DNA of 64,000 nt. Source: Cupriavidus sp. EM10 (lineage in GTDB: Bacteria > Pseudomonadota > Gammaproteobacteria > Burkholderiales > Burkholderiaceae). The notes beneath the pieces were generated by a model, which searched no databases, had not been told where the DNA came from, and saw only the letters and a list, made by a program, of their open reading frames with translations. Position 1 is the first letter of the stretch, and every line of letters begins with the position of its first letter. Below, piece by piece: positions 8,590 to 17,432 of the stretch. The translations under genes were made by a program, and so were the position numbers. Location: assembly GCF_018729255.1 (NCBI RefSeq), contig NZ_CP076061.1:1922001-1986000 (forward strand), written 5' to 3'.

Positions 8590-9864
8590 ATGGCACCGGA
8601 AGAGACGTTGGAACAATCACGCATCGAGGCTGGCACGCCGCCCAGTCCGCCTTCCATGCCCAGCGGCCTGGTCGCCCTGTTCGCCGTATCGGCCGGGTTC
8701 AGCGTGGCCAACGTGTACTACGGCCAGCCGTTGCTCGACGCCCTGGCACGTGATTTCCATATCGGCCAGTCCGTCGTGGGCAGCGTGGTGGCGATGACGC
8801 AGGTAGGCTGCGCGCTGGCGTTGCTGTTCGTGGTGCCTTTGGGCGATGTGGTCGACCGGCGAAGGCTGATGTGCGCCCAACTGGTTGCGCTGGTGATCGC
8901 CCTGATTGCCGTGGCAGCGGCGCGCACGTTGCCGGCGCTGTTTGCGGGCATGCTGGCCGTGGGCCTGCTGGGCACGGCCATGACGCAGGGCCTGCTGGCC
9001 TATGCGGCCAGCGCGGCAGCAACGCATGAGCAGGGGCGGGTGGTCGGGGCGGCCCAGAGCGGTGTATTCGTGGGGCTGCTGACGGCACGCATGTTCGCCG
9101 GCGCGGTCAGCGACCTGGCCGGCTGGCGCTGGGTCTACCTGGCGGCGGCCATGCTGATGCTGGCGATGGGGATGTTGCTATGGAACCGCTTGCCGCCGCT
9201 GGCGCCGCCACGCGTGCGTGTCAGCTATCCGCAGCTCAATCTGTCGATGCTCACGCTGCTGCGCCACGACCGAACTCTGCAGGTAAGGGGGGTATTGGCG
9301 CTGCTGATGTTTGCCGTGCTGAACATTTTCTGGAGCGCGCTTGTCCTGCCGCTGAGCGCGCCACCGTTCTCGCTGCCGCATTCGGCCATCGGCGCGTTCG
9401 GCCTGGTGGGGGTGGTGGGCGCGCTGGCTGCGGCGTGCGCCGGCAAGTGGGTCGATCGCGGACAGGGACAGCGCACCACGCTGGTGGCGCTGGTGCTGCT
9501 GATCTTGGCGTGGTGGCCGCTGGCGCAACTTCACGTGTCGCTGTGGATACTGGCGGTGGGCATCGTGTTGCTCGACGCGGCGGCCCAGGCGCTTCATGTC
9601 ACCAGCCAGAGCATGATCGTCCGGACCCGCCCCGAGGCACCGGGCCGGTTGATAGGCATCTACATGCTGTTCTATGCCGTGGGCAGCGGACTGGGCGCGA
9701 TGGGCACCACTGCGGCGTACGCTGCCGGCGGATGGCTCGCCGTATGTGCGCTGGGCGCGGCGGTCAGCGTCGCGGCGCTGGTGTTCTGGGCCGCCACGCG
9801 AGGAACCGTGACGCGTGCCGAACGGGCCAGCGCATGCGAGACGGGCGACGAGAAGCCTGCCTGA
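8590..9864 (+). CDS. MFS transporter, DHA1-like drug/metabolite exporter
   Basis: A 424-residue protein with 12 predicted membrane segments and the MFS loop-2/3 motif GDVVDRRRLM. The N-terminal segment FSVANVYYGQPLLDAL is common to the YnfM/YdhP-like exporters. AGGGG lies just before the ATG at 8590; the longer frame from 8314 runs through the operator and hxlR and is not real. Divergent hxlR and the shared operator make this an inducible efflux unit. The exported compound is unknown. Confidence 0.88.
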   Translation: MAPEETLEQSRIEAGTPPSPPSMPSGLVALFAVSAGFSVANVYYGQPLLDALARDFHIGQSVVGSVVAMTQVGCALALLFVVPLGDVVDRRRLMCAQLVALVIALIAVAAARTLPALFAGMLAVGLLGTAMTQGLLAYAASAAATHEQGRVVGAAQSGVFVGLLTARMFAGAVSDLAGWRWVYLAAAMLMLAMGMLLWNRLPPLAPPRVRVSYPQLNLSMLTLLRHDRTLQVRGVLALLMFAVLNIFWSALVLPLSAPPFSLPHSAIGAFGLVGVVGALAAACAGKWVDRGQGQRTTLVALVLLILAWWPLAQLHVSLWILAVGIVLLDAAAQALHVTSQSMIVRTRPEAPGRLIGIYMLFYAVGSGLGAMGTTAAYAAGGWLAVCALGAAVSVAALVFWAATRGTVTRAERASACETGDEKPA

Positions 9865-9935
9865 GGGCGGTGGGGCTTTTCCGGTCTTGGCAGAGCGTTG
9901 GGCTCATCGGTAGGTGTACGTTAATGCATATCGGC

Positions 9936-10190
9936 CTACGGAAACCTGGCCAGCGCCGCCTTGCGCAATGCGGCGCGATAGGCTCTTTCCACCTGGAGCG
10001 TTCGCCGCAGCAGACGCAGCACCCTGGCGTAGTCCCGCGCCGGAAAGCCTCGCGCCTTTTGCGCCTTGGCATAGTGCAGCTGCCAGCGGATGTCCTCGCG
10101 CAGCAAGGCGATGCGCCGGTCGACGGGCGCAGTCTCGCGGGCGATGACGGCTTCGCGTCGCAGGTTGTCGGCTGCTCTTCCGTAAAGCAT
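9936..10190 (-). CDS. Small Arg/Ala-rich hypothetical protein
   Basis: An 84-residue basic, helical protein starting at 10190 behind GGAGGCGTCAC, a good ribosome binding site. It is rich in Arg, Ala and Leu with no Cys and one Trp, and shows no motif that I recognise. Two overlapping frames (to 10266 and 10361) lack a comparable start. It lies between the MFS exporter and the hydantoinase cluster, on the same strand as the latter but 284 nt from it. It may be a real small gene or a composition artefact; the ribosome binding site favours a gene. Confidence 0.5.
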   Translation of the reverse strand: MLYGRAADNLRREAVIARETAPVDRRIALLREDIRWQLHYAKAQKARGFPARDYARVLRLLRRTLQVERAYRAALRKAALARFP

Positions 10191-10474
10191 GTGACGCCTC
10201 CGGGCAAGGTCGGTCGGGGCGTGCGCGCACGCCGGACAATCCAGCATATGGCAGATTGAGTGCCACTGCTGCCAGAAAGTGTTACCGGTCGAACGGCCGT
10301 GCAGCCATGTCCTTTTGCCCGTCGAGATGGGCGATTGACAAGCCGCATCGTGTCGTGTCATGACATTTCCCGAATGCTTCCGTCCGCGACTTTCACGGGG
10401 TGCGTCAAGCGTGCCGTCCCGAAGCGGACGACGGCTGAGGGCTCAGGCCCTGCCGGGCGGCAGGCCTGCCACGC

Positions 10475-11212
10475 CTACGCCAGCAGATGCGCCAGCGCCG
10501 GCGGCAGCCCGGCATTGGCCTTCTGCGGCGGCCGCGCGAAGCTGCCTTCGCGGGCGTGGCCAGGACGCAGCGCCACCAGCGATTCGCAATGCCGCACGGC
10601 GCTGCTGACGCCGTCGACCACCGGCACCGGAATCCGGCCCTGCAGCGAACGCGCCAGGCCAGCCAGCGGGGCGCCGGCCACGATGATCACATCGGCGCCA
10701 TCATCGCGCACGGCCTGCAGGCTCATTTCTTCCAGCCGGGCCGCGTGATCCTCTTGCACGCTGCCGATGTCGCGCAGCGGCGACTGCAGCGAACGTATAC
10801 TCGCCAGCCGCGACATCAGCCCGTTCGCGGCCACGCACTCGCGATACCAGGCCTCGATGCGATGCGAGATCGCGATGATCGAGAAACGCTGCCCCAGCAG
10901 GCAGGCGCTGGCCAGTGCGGCCTCGGTCATGCCCACTACTGGTACGTCGAACAATTCCTTGAGGCCGGCCAGGCCGGGGTCGCCAAACGCGGCGACGACC
11001 AGGCCATCGAAGCTGCCCGCATGTTCGGCGGCCGCGCAGGCGGTGGCGTAGCCGCCCACCAGCGCCTCGAAGCGGGTTTCGATATAGGCCACGCCGAAGC
11101 CGGCGGTGGCCATCGTGATGCGCGTGTCCGGCGCTGCGGTGCGTTGGGCCTCAGCATGGATCAGGTCGGTCACCGACGCGCTGATGTTGGGGTTGACGAT
11201 CAGGAGGTTCAT
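10475..11212 (-). CDS. hyuE: Asp/Glu/hydantoin racemase family protein
   Basis: A 245-residue enzyme of the Asp/Glu racemase superfamily, hydantoin racemase branch. It opens with LLIVNPNISASVTDLI and carries VVAAFGDPGLAGLKEL where racemases have the first catalytic thiol. A second active-site block reads DVIIVAGAPLAGLA. In both places the usual catalytic Cys appears replaced (A-F-G-D and A-G-A-P), so racemase activity is uncertain. A GTG start at 11221 overlapping the hydantoinase stop (GTGA) is possible; the ATG at 11212 aligns best. It is the last gene of the hydantoinase operon. Confidence 0.75.
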   Translation of the reverse strand: MNLLIVNPNISASVTDLIHAEAQRTAAPDTRITMATAGFGVAYIETRFEALVGGYATACAAAEHAGSFDGLVVAAFGDPGLAGLKELFDVPVVGMTEAALASACLLGQRFSIIAISHRIEAWYRECVAANGLMSRLASIRSLQSPLRDIGSVQEDHAARLEEMSLQAVRDDGADVIIVAGAPLAGLARSLQGRIPVPVVDGVSSAVRHCESLVALRPGHAREGSFARPPQKANAGLPPALAHLLA

Positions 11213-11217
11213 GGGAT

Positions 11218-12645
11218 TCACAGTTCGGGTTGTCCCGCTTCCAGGAACCTGCCACGGCCGGCCGCCGGCTCCAGGTATTCACCGTTGCGCACGATCATCT
11301 CGCCGCGCGAGAACGTGGTCATCGGCCAGCCGGTGACTTCCGTGCCTTCATACGGCGTGTAGTCGACGGCGTGGTGCAGGTTGCCGTTGGTGATGCGGAC
11401 CTTGCGCGCCGGGTCCCACAGCACGATATCGGCATCGGCGCCCACGGCGATGGTGCCCTTGCGCGGGTACAGGCCGTAGATCCTGGCTGGCCTGTACGAC
11501 GTCAGTTCGACGAACTGGTGCAGCGATAGCTTGCCGCGCATCACGCCATCGAACAGCAGCGGCAGGCGCGTCTCGATGCCGGGCACGCCGTTCGGAATGT
11601 GGTCGAACGGCTGGGACACGCCACCGAGCTTCTTGCCCTCGGGGTCGTCGTAGTTGAACGGTGCGTGGTCCGACGAGAACACGCTGAACACGCCATTGGC
11701 CAGCGCGCGCCATACGGCGGCCTGGTTTTCGGGATCGCGCGGCGGCGGGCTGCAGATGCACTTGGCGCCCTCGTAGCCGTCGTCGCCGGGCAGGCCCATG
11801 TCCTCGGCGGTCAGGTACAGGTACTGCGGGCAGGTCTCGGCCAGGATCTTCAGGCCGCGGCCCTGAGCCCAGCGGATCTGCTCGATGGCTTCCTTGCCCG
11901 ACACATGGACGATCAGGATCGGCACGTCGACCAGTTCGGCGAACGAGATCGCACGGTGCGTGGCCTCGCGCTCGACCACGGCAGGGCGGGCCAGCCCGTG
12001 AAAGCGCGGCGCGATGCGGCCTTCGCCGGTGAGCTTGTCGGTCAGCCATGAGATGCAGTCGGCATTCTCGGCATGCACCATCACCAGGGCCTGGTTCTGG
12101 CGCGCGACGTCCAGCACTTCGAGCATCTCGCGGTCGGACAGCTTCAGGTCGTCATAGGTCATGTAGACCTTGAACGAGCTGTAGCCCTGGCGGATCAGCG
12201 ATGGCAGCTCATCCTGCAGCACGGCGGGCGTCGGGTCGGCCACGATCAGGTGGAACGCGTAGTCGATCACGGCGCGGCCGTCGGCACGGCGGTGATAGTC
12301 GGCCACGGCGGCCTTCAGCGAAGCTCCCTTTTCCTGCGCGGCGAACGGGATCACCGTGGTGGTGCCCCCGCATACGGCCGCACGGGTGCCGGTGAAGAAG
12401 TCGTCGGCCATGCGCATGCCGTCGGGCATGGGCTGGTCCAGATGGCAGTGGCCGTCCACGCCGCCGGGCAAGGCCAGCAGGCCCGTGGCGTCGACTTCCT
12501 GCTGCGCGGCGGGCAAGCCGTGGCCAAGTGCCACGATCTTGCCGCCACGTACACCGATGTCGCAACGAAAGCGGTCGGAGGCGGTGACCACGTCCGCATT
12601 GCGGATCACGAGGTCAAGATTGTTGTTGTCTGCAGGCATGGTCAT
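11218..12645 (-). CDS. hydA: Dihydropyrimidinase / D-hydantoinase
   Basis: A 475-residue cyclic-amidohydrolase. It has the metal-binding HCHLDQ (His66, His68), the Lys expected to be carboxylated in SSFKVYMTYDD (Lys159), later His residues in MVHAEN and LIVHVSG, and the Asp in SSDHAPF. These form the binuclear zinc centre that opens 5-substituted hydantoin or dihydropyrimidine rings to N-carbamoyl amino acids. It overlaps or abuts the racemase gene. No N-carbamoylase is visible in the window, so the carbamoyl product must be handled by a gene elsewhere or the substrate is of another kind. Confidence 0.9.
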   Translation of the reverse strand: MTMPADNNNLDLVIRNADVVTASDRFRCDIGVRGGKIVALGHGLPAAQQEVDATGLLALPGGVDGHCHLDQPMPDGMRMADDFFTGTRAAVCGGTTTVIPFAAQEKGASLKAAVADYHRRADGRAVIDYAFHLIVADPTPAVLQDELPSLIRQGYSSFKVYMTYDDLKLSDREMLEVLDVARQNQALVMVHAENADCISWLTDKLTGEGRIAPRFHGLARPAVVEREATHRAISFAELVDVPILIVHVSGKEAIEQIRWAQGRGLKILAETCPQYLYLTAEDMGLPGDDGYEGAKCICSPPPRDPENQAAVWRALANGVFSVFSSDHAPFNYDDPEGKKLGGVSQPFDHIPNGVPGIETRLPLLFDGVMRGKLSLHQFVELTSYRPARIYGLYPRKGTIAVGADADIVLWDPARKVRITNGNLHHAVDYTPYEGTEVTGWPMTTFSRGEMIVRNGEYLEPAAGRGRFLEAGQPEL

Positions 12646-12688
12646 CAGTCTCCGATGCTTTCCCTTTACGCTTGACTCGCTTGCTTGT

Positions 12689-13417
12689 TTACTCGACTTC
12701 GCGGAACAGGCGGCCCCAGCCCTTCAGGGCGCTGGTGTCCACGCCGGCCAGCCGCAGCGACTTCCACACCACGGTGGAGATCGTGTCGTACAGCGGGATG
12801 CCGGTCTCGGCTTCCAGTTCCTCCGCCAGGTGCGCGGCATGCAAATTGGTGCAGAACGTGGAGATGGCCTGCACGTTTTCACCGGCCAGTTCGCGCACCA
12901 TCTTGCGGATGGTGTCTTCCTCGACCTCGGCGAAGCTGTAGTTCACGTGCAGGTCCAGGTGGCGTTCGGCCAAGGCGTCGAAGCCGCTGCGCTGGTAGTT
13001 GGCGATGATGCGCTGCTGCACGTCGTCCAGATAGGGCGTGGCCAGGCCGAAGCGGCGCGCACCGGTCTTCTCCAGGATCTCGTTCAGCGCCAGCACCGAG
13101 GTAGTGGCCGGGATGCCGGTAGCCTCGGTGATCTGCTTGCACAGCGCCTGGTCGCGGTCGAAGCCCAGCCAGCCCGACGACGTACCGTTCCACGCGATCA
13201 CGTCCACGCGGGCATCGGCCAGCAGCCGGGCCGCGCCCAGGATCTTTTCCAGGTCGAACTGCCCCAGCGCCTGGTCACGCAGCGAAATCTCCGTGACGGT
13301 GAAGCGCGAGAAATGCGCGCTGACGTTGGGCAGGCCGCTGACCATCGCGCTGGTAATGGGCTCCAGCGCAGTGTTGGAAGAAGGCGTCAGCATGCCAAGG
13401 CGAATCTGCTTGCTCAT
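12689..13417 (-). CDS. Arylmalonate decarboxylase / maleate isomerase-like protein
   Basis: A 242-residue Asp/Glu-racemase-superfamily enzyme with the N-terminal PSSNT block of maleate isomerases. At the first active-site position it has NGTSSGW (Gly78-Thr79-Ser80), and at the second STFCTNLHAAHL (Cys189). One Gly plus one Cys, rather than two Cys, is the arrangement known from arylmalonate decarboxylase (Gly74/Cys188 in the Bordetella enzyme). A racemase or isomerase would normally keep both thiols. It lies 43 nt upstream of the hydantoinase in the same operon, so it probably acts on a related substrate. Confidence 0.72.
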   Translation of the reverse strand: MSKQIRLGMLTPSSNTALEPITSAMVSGLPNVSAHFSRFTVTEISLRDQALGQFDLEKILGAARLLADARVDVIAWNGTSSGWLGFDRDQALCKQITEATGIPATTSVLALNEILEKTGARRFGLATPYLDDVQQRIIANYQRSGFDALAERHLDLHVNYSFAEVEEDTIRKMVRELAGENVQAISTFCTNLHAAHLAEELEAETGIPLYDTISTVVWKSLRLAGVDTSALKGWGRLFREVE

Positions 13418-13480
13418 GGTTGGTTCTCAAGAGTTGTCGGGCACCGTCTGGGCGCGGCGCCTCGGGGTTTGATGTCGTTG

Positions 13481-14662
13481 TTATTGTTCGGGTTTGTCGT
13501 TGAAGGCGAGCTGGGTGCCGGGCACGCCCTGGGTGGTGCGTGCCAGCTCCAGCTCCTTCTTCAACGCGGCCTGACGCGTGGCGTCGGGCTTGACCGTGTT
13601 GCCGACCTGCAAGGCGGGCAGCACGTAGTCGTTGACCATCTGGCGGTAAAGGTCCAGGTACTTCGCATCGCGCAGGCCGCCCTGCGTCGACATGATGCTG
13701 TTCATCACGATCACCGCGTTCTGCTTCGGCAGCACCGTGATGAACTGGCCCTTGTAGCCCATGGCGCTGAACTCGCGCTCGCTCTTCACGATGTTGTTGA
13801 CCCAGCAGTAGTAGCCGTAGTCCGCTGCCGGGCCCGATGGCGTGGTCATCTGTGCCACCCACGACGCGGGCACGATCTGCTGGCCGTTCCAGCGGCCCTG
13901 GTTCAGCATCAGCATGCCCAGCCGCGCCATGTCGATCGAGCGCAGGCGCAGCCCCCAGCCGCCAGACACGGCGCCCTTGCCGTCGGCGCCGTCCCAGCGA
14001 TAGTGCGACATGCCCAGCGGTTCGAACAAGCGTTTCGCGGCGTACTGCTGCTCGGGCATGCCGGCCACCTGGCTGACCGTGGCGCCCACCAGCACCGGGT
14101 TGACGTCGATGTAGTCGAAATCGGTGCCCGGCGCGGTCCGCACGCTGGCCGAGGCTGCCACCTTGAGGCGGTCCGGCACGCCGTAGTAGAGCGTATCGGT
14201 GCCTTCGACGAGCTTGTACGACAGGCCGCTCGACATCGACATCAGGTGGCGCAGTTCGATCCGCTGCTTGTCGGCCAGCGCCGGCGCCAGGTCGGGGCGT
14301 GCCGTTGCCAGGCGCTGCGCCGGGGCGTCGGTGGCGGCCAGCTTGCCGTCGCCGACCAGCGTGCCCACCAACAGCGCGCTGATGAACTTGGTGACCGAAT
14401 ACAGTTCGTGGTTGTAGTCGCGTCCCAGGCCGTTGCTGTAGCGTTCGAACACCAGCTTGCCGTCCTTGATGACCAGCAGGCTGCGTACGTCGAGCTTGTC
14501 GCGGCGGATCCATTCAGACAGCGCCACCAGCCGCGTGGAATCGACGCCGACTGCTTCGGGCTGTGCCGTGGGGATGCCGCCAGCCGTGGCCGGGGCGGCC
14601 TGCACCAGCGGTGCGCCAAAGGCCAGCAGCGCTGCGGCCAGGATCGGGGTGAATCGTGTCAT
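13481..14662 (-). CDS. Exported serine hydrolase, beta-lactamase/class C esterase fold
   Basis: A 393-residue protein with a signal peptide ending LVQA. The nucleophile motif is SVTK (Ser89 to Lys92) and a further block LMSMSSGLSYKL follows the family pattern. The DYIDVNP segment sits where the YxN motif is expected. It belongs to the 6-aminohexanoate-dimer hydrolase/EstB type of beta-lactamase-like hydrolases and is likely periplasmic. It lies between the MFS importer and the racemase-like gene on the same strand, so it may cleave an amide or ester before uptake. True beta-lactamase activity is unlikely. Confidence 0.8.
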   Translation of the reverse strand: MTRFTPILAAALLAFGAPLVQAAPATAGGIPTAQPEAVGVDSTRLVALSEWIRRDKLDVRSLLVIKDGKLVFERYSNGLGRDYNHELYSVTKFISALLVGTLVGDGKLAATDAPAQRLATARPDLAPALADKQRIELRHLMSMSSGLSYKLVEGTDTLYYGVPDRLKVAASASVRTAPGTDFDYIDVNPVLVGATVSQVAGMPEQQYAAKRLFEPLGMSHYRWDGADGKGAVSGGWGLRLRSIDMARLGMLMLNQGRWNGQQIVPASWVAQMTTPSGPAADYGYYCWVNNIVKSEREFSAMGYKGQFITVLPKQNAVIVMNSIMSTQGGLRDAKYLDLYRQMVNDYVLPALQVGNTVKPDATRQAALKKELELARTTQGVPGTQLAFNDKPEQ

Positions 14663-14720
14663 GGGTGTGTCCTCCAGACCGTTTCTTGTACGTCCGTGAT
14701 GTCGGTAGTGGTGCCGGGCC

Positions 14721-16019
14721 TCAGACCGGGATCTTCGTTTCGTAGTCGATGGCCGTCGATGCCAGCAGCAGGCCCACGCCGGCGGCAGCGAAGAACATCA
14801 GCGCCAGGAAGTACGAGCCGGTGAACTGCACGATCATGCCGACGATGATCGGCACGCTGATGCCGCCGATATTGCCGCCCAGGTTCATCACGCCGCCCAG
14901 GAAACCGATCTTGTTGCGGGTGCCCAGGATCGACGGGATGCACCAGAACAGGCCACACCAGCGCAGGAAGAACAGCGTCGAGGAGAGCAGGGCCACGACC
15001 ACCACGGGGTTGGACACGTAGGCCACCGAGAAGATCGAGACCGTGGCCACCACGGCGGCAATGCCGAACAGCGTGCGCATCACCACGTTGGGCCGGCCGC
15101 CGGCTTCCTTCCACTTGTCGGCAATCCAGCCGCCGATCAGTTCGCCGATGAAGCCGCAGAAGAAGATGATGAAGCTGGCACCGCCCATGGCCTTGATGTC
15201 GAAGCCGTGAACCTTGTTCAGGTAGTTCGGCATCCAGGTCAGCAGGCCGTAGAAGACGGTGTTGAAGCACATCCAGCCAATGGCCATGCACCAGACCGAG
15301 CGGTACTTGAAGAAGTCGAGCGAGCGGCCGGACAGGTTGGCCGGTTCGGCGCGATGCTCGCTGGCGTGGGCTTCTTCCAGGTAGCGGGCTTCGAGTTCAT
15401 TGACGCCGGCGTGTTCGCGCGGCGAATTGCGGATGTACCACCATGCCACGGCACCGGCGATGACGGTGCCGACGCCGGCCACCACGAAGGCAAGGCGCCA
15501 GGAGCCGAGCGTGGCGATCAGCCACGTGATGATGATTGCGCCGAGCGCCGCGCCCAGCGGGGCGCCCCCGTCCAGCAGCGTGGCGCCGCGGCCGCGTTCG
15601 TTCTGGGTCATCCAGATCGCGTTGAGCTTGCCGCCGGCCGGGTAGATCGGCGCTTCGGCGGCGCCAAGGCCCAGGCGGGTCAGCAGCAGGGCGGTGGTGT
15701 TGGTGCAGACGGCGGCCAGGGCCTGGAACGCGCCCCAGAACACCGTGGCGCAGGCAATCACGATGCGTGGCTTGTACTTGTCGGCAAGCATGCCGCCGGG
15801 CACCTGCATCAGCGCATAGGTCCAGAAGAACGCGCTCAGGATCATGCCCTGCATGGTGGGGCTGAGGTCGAATTCCTTGGCGATCAGCGGCATCGCCACC
15901 GACAGCGACGCGCGGTCGATGTAGTTGATGGCGATGAGGAAAAGCATCATCAGGAAGATCTTCCAGCGGACGCTGCTGCGCGTGGCCGTCATCGTGGCGG
16001 CCTGGCTAGTGGTTGGCAT
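14721..16019 (-). CDS. MFS transporter, anion:cation symporter (ACS/GudP-like) family
   Basis: A 432-residue 12-helix permease. Family marks are NYIDRASLSVAMPLIAKEF in helix 1, MQVPGGMLADKYKPR after helix 2 and GAAEAPIYPAGGKL in helix 4, typical of ACS carriers for organic acids such as glucarate or phthalate. The start at 16019 follows GGAGACC; the frame to 16166 crosses the promoter. It is the first gene of the minus-strand hydantoinase operon and would import the substrate. The divergent GntR gene at 16211 is the probable regulator. Confidence 0.88.
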   Translation of the reverse strand: MPTTSQAATMTATRSSVRWKIFLMMLFLIAINYIDRASLSVAMPLIAKEFDLSPTMQGMILSAFFWTYALMQVPGGMLADKYKPRIVIACATVFWGAFQALAAVCTNTTALLLTRLGLGAAEAPIYPAGGKLNAIWMTQNERGRGATLLDGGAPLGAALGAIIITWLIATLGSWRLAFVVAGVGTVIAGAVAWWYIRNSPREHAGVNELEARYLEEAHASEHRAEPANLSGRSLDFFKYRSVWCMAIGWMCFNTVFYGLLTWMPNYLNKVHGFDIKAMGGASFIIFFCGFIGELIGGWIADKWKEAGGRPNVVMRTLFGIAAVVATVSIFSVAYVSNPVVVVALLSSTLFFLRWCGLFWCIPSILGTRNKIGFLGGVMNLGGNIGGISVPIIVGMIVQFTGSYFLALMFFAAAGVGLLLASTAIDYETKIPV

Positions 16020-16093
16020 GACGGGGGTCTCCTTGCTCCTTGGGTGCTGCGTTTTCGAGGCGTTTCTGTTTGGGTGTCGCGCAACTGGAACGG

Positions 16094-16123
16094 AGTATAG
16101 GATACGTAATCTGTAATTACCAA
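16094..16123 (-). promoter_or_regulatory. Predicted sigma-70 promoter of the MFS-hydantoinase operon
   Basis: Read on the minus strand, TTGGTA (16123-16118) and TATACT (16099-16094) are separated by 18 nt, 75 nt upstream of the transporter start. The -35 hexamer lies in an AT-rich stretch (TAATCTGTAATTA) shared with the divergent GntR gene, a plausible place for regulator binding. Confidence 0.5.
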
Positions 16124-16210
16124 GCTGGCAAGTTATTGATTTATATAGATGTAGGGTAAGCACCAATCTGGGTGTGATAATCTTCGGACTGGTGCAGATT
16201 CCCTATCCTG

Positions 16211-16948
16211 GTGACGTTCGTGACACAAGTTCTCCCCAAAACCGCCCGCCTCCGCACACTTGGAATGTCCGCCGAAATCGCGGCCCGGCTGCGGACGATG
16301 ATCCAGGAAGGCGAACTGCCGCCCGGCGTGCGCATCGACGAGAAGGCGTTCTGCGACGCGTTCGACGTCTCGAAGACGCCGTTGCGCGAGGCGCTGAAGG
16401 TGCTGGTATCCGAAGGACTGGTGCTGCATCGCCAGTACATCGGATACCGCGTGGCGCCGCTCGACCTCGACGAACTGCGCGCCACCTTCGAAACGCTGCA
16501 CGGGCTGGAGGCCCACGCCGGCGGCCTGGCGGCGCAGCGCATCAACGACGCGGCGCTGGCGAAGATCGAACGCAAGCATCAGGCCATGATCGATGCGCAC
16601 GATTCCGGCCGCCGCACCGACTACTTCCGCATCAATCAGGAAATCCACCAGCTCATCGTCGACAGTGCCGACAACGCGGTGCTGTCGGGCATCTATGCCA
16701 CGCTGATGAGCAAGGTGCACCGCGCGCGCGGCGCGGCCAATGCCGACCTGATGCGCTGGCAGGAATCGCACGAGGAACACGAAGCCATCATGGGTGCGCT
16801 GCGCGAGCCGGGACGCCCGCGCCTGGCGGCCATCCTGCGCGAGCATTCCGAGAACACCGCCAGGGAAGTGTTGCGCGTGGTGGAACTGACGCTGGCCGAA
16901 CTGGCGGAGCCCACGGCCCGCGTGGCCAACGCCCGGCGCGGCCGCTAA
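16211..16948 (+). CDS. GntR-family regulator, FadR/FCD subfamily
   Basis: A 245-residue regulator. The winged helix spans about residues 20-85 (ALKVLVSEGLVLHRQYIGY follows the recognition helix VSKTPLREA). The C-terminal FCD domain has the metal/ligand-binding pattern R..HQ with FRINQEIHQLIVDS and ESHEEHEAIMGAL. FCD regulators usually respond to carboxylic acids. The GTG at 16211 is used here; GTG at 16220 or ATG at 16265 are possible alternatives. It is divergent from the hydantoinase operon across 191 nt and probably represses it. Confidence 0.88.
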   Translation: MTFVTQVLPKTARLRTLGMSAEIAARLRTMIQEGELPPGVRIDEKAFCDAFDVSKTPLREALKVLVSEGLVLHRQYIGYRVAPLDLDELRATFETLHGLEAHAGGLAAQRINDAALAKIERKHQAMIDAHDSGRRTDYFRINQEIHQLIVDSADNAVLSGIYATLMSKVHRARGAANADLMRWQESHEEHEAIMGALREPGRPRLAAILREHSENTAREVLRVVELTLAELAEPTARVANARRGR

Positions 16949-16970
16949 CGTTCCGGAGGGCCTGGCCGCC

Positions 16971-17432
16971 TCAGCCGCGCCGGCACACGGCGGCGGCCTT
17001 GTGGATGGCCTTGCGGATGCGCGGGAAGGTGCCACAGCGGCAGGCGATGTCGCGCATCGCCGTGTCGATCTGCGCTTCGGTCGGCGCCACGCATCGCGTC
17101 AGCAGTGCGGCGGCGGCAATCAGCTGCGCGCTCTGGCAGTAGCCGCACTGCACCACGTCGAACTCGATCCACGCGGCGCGCAACGCGCGGGCCACCGGGC
17201 CCTGCAGGCCCTCTATGGTGGTGATGCGCGCCCCGCGCAGGTCTTTCAGCGGCAACTGGCAGGACGGCGTGGCGCGGTTGTCCAGCAGCACCGTGCAGGC
17301 GCCACACACACCGATGCCGCACCCGAACTTGGTCCCCGTCAGGCGCTGCTCGCAGCGCAGCGCCCAGAGCAGCGGGGTGTCGGGCGCCGACTTCAGGTCT
17401 ACGGTCTTGCCGTTGAGACGGACTGACACCAT
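16971..17432 (-). CDS. Two-[2Fe-2S] small subunit of a molybdenum hydroxylase (IorA-like)
   Basis: A 153-residue ferredoxin-type subunit. The N-terminal plant-type cluster ligands are in GCGIGVCGACTVLLDN and a following SCQ. The C-terminal cluster ligands are in VQCGYCQSAQ and ACRCG. This is the electron-transfer subunit of isoquinoline 1-oxidoreductase or aldehyde-oxidase type enzymes. Its first 34 bases overlap the end of the large subunit gene, which lies upstream on the same strand, so the two are coupled. No FAD-binding medium subunit is present, which fits the Ior-type two-subunit enzymes that pass electrons to a cytochrome. Confidence 0.88.
   Translation of the reverse strand: MVSVRLNGKTVDLKSAPDTPLLWALRCEQRLTGTKFGCGIGVCGACTVLLDNRATPSCQLPLKDLRGARITTIEGLQGPVARALRAAWIEFDVVQCGYCQSAQLIAAAALLTRCVAPTEAQIDTAMRDIACRCGTFPRIRKAIHKAAAVCRRG

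Noticed and set aside
12356..14824. 822-codon plus-strand ORF
   Set aside because: It is antisense to three well-supported minus-strand genes and is rich in Gln/His/Arg, the usual complement of high-GC coding DNA.
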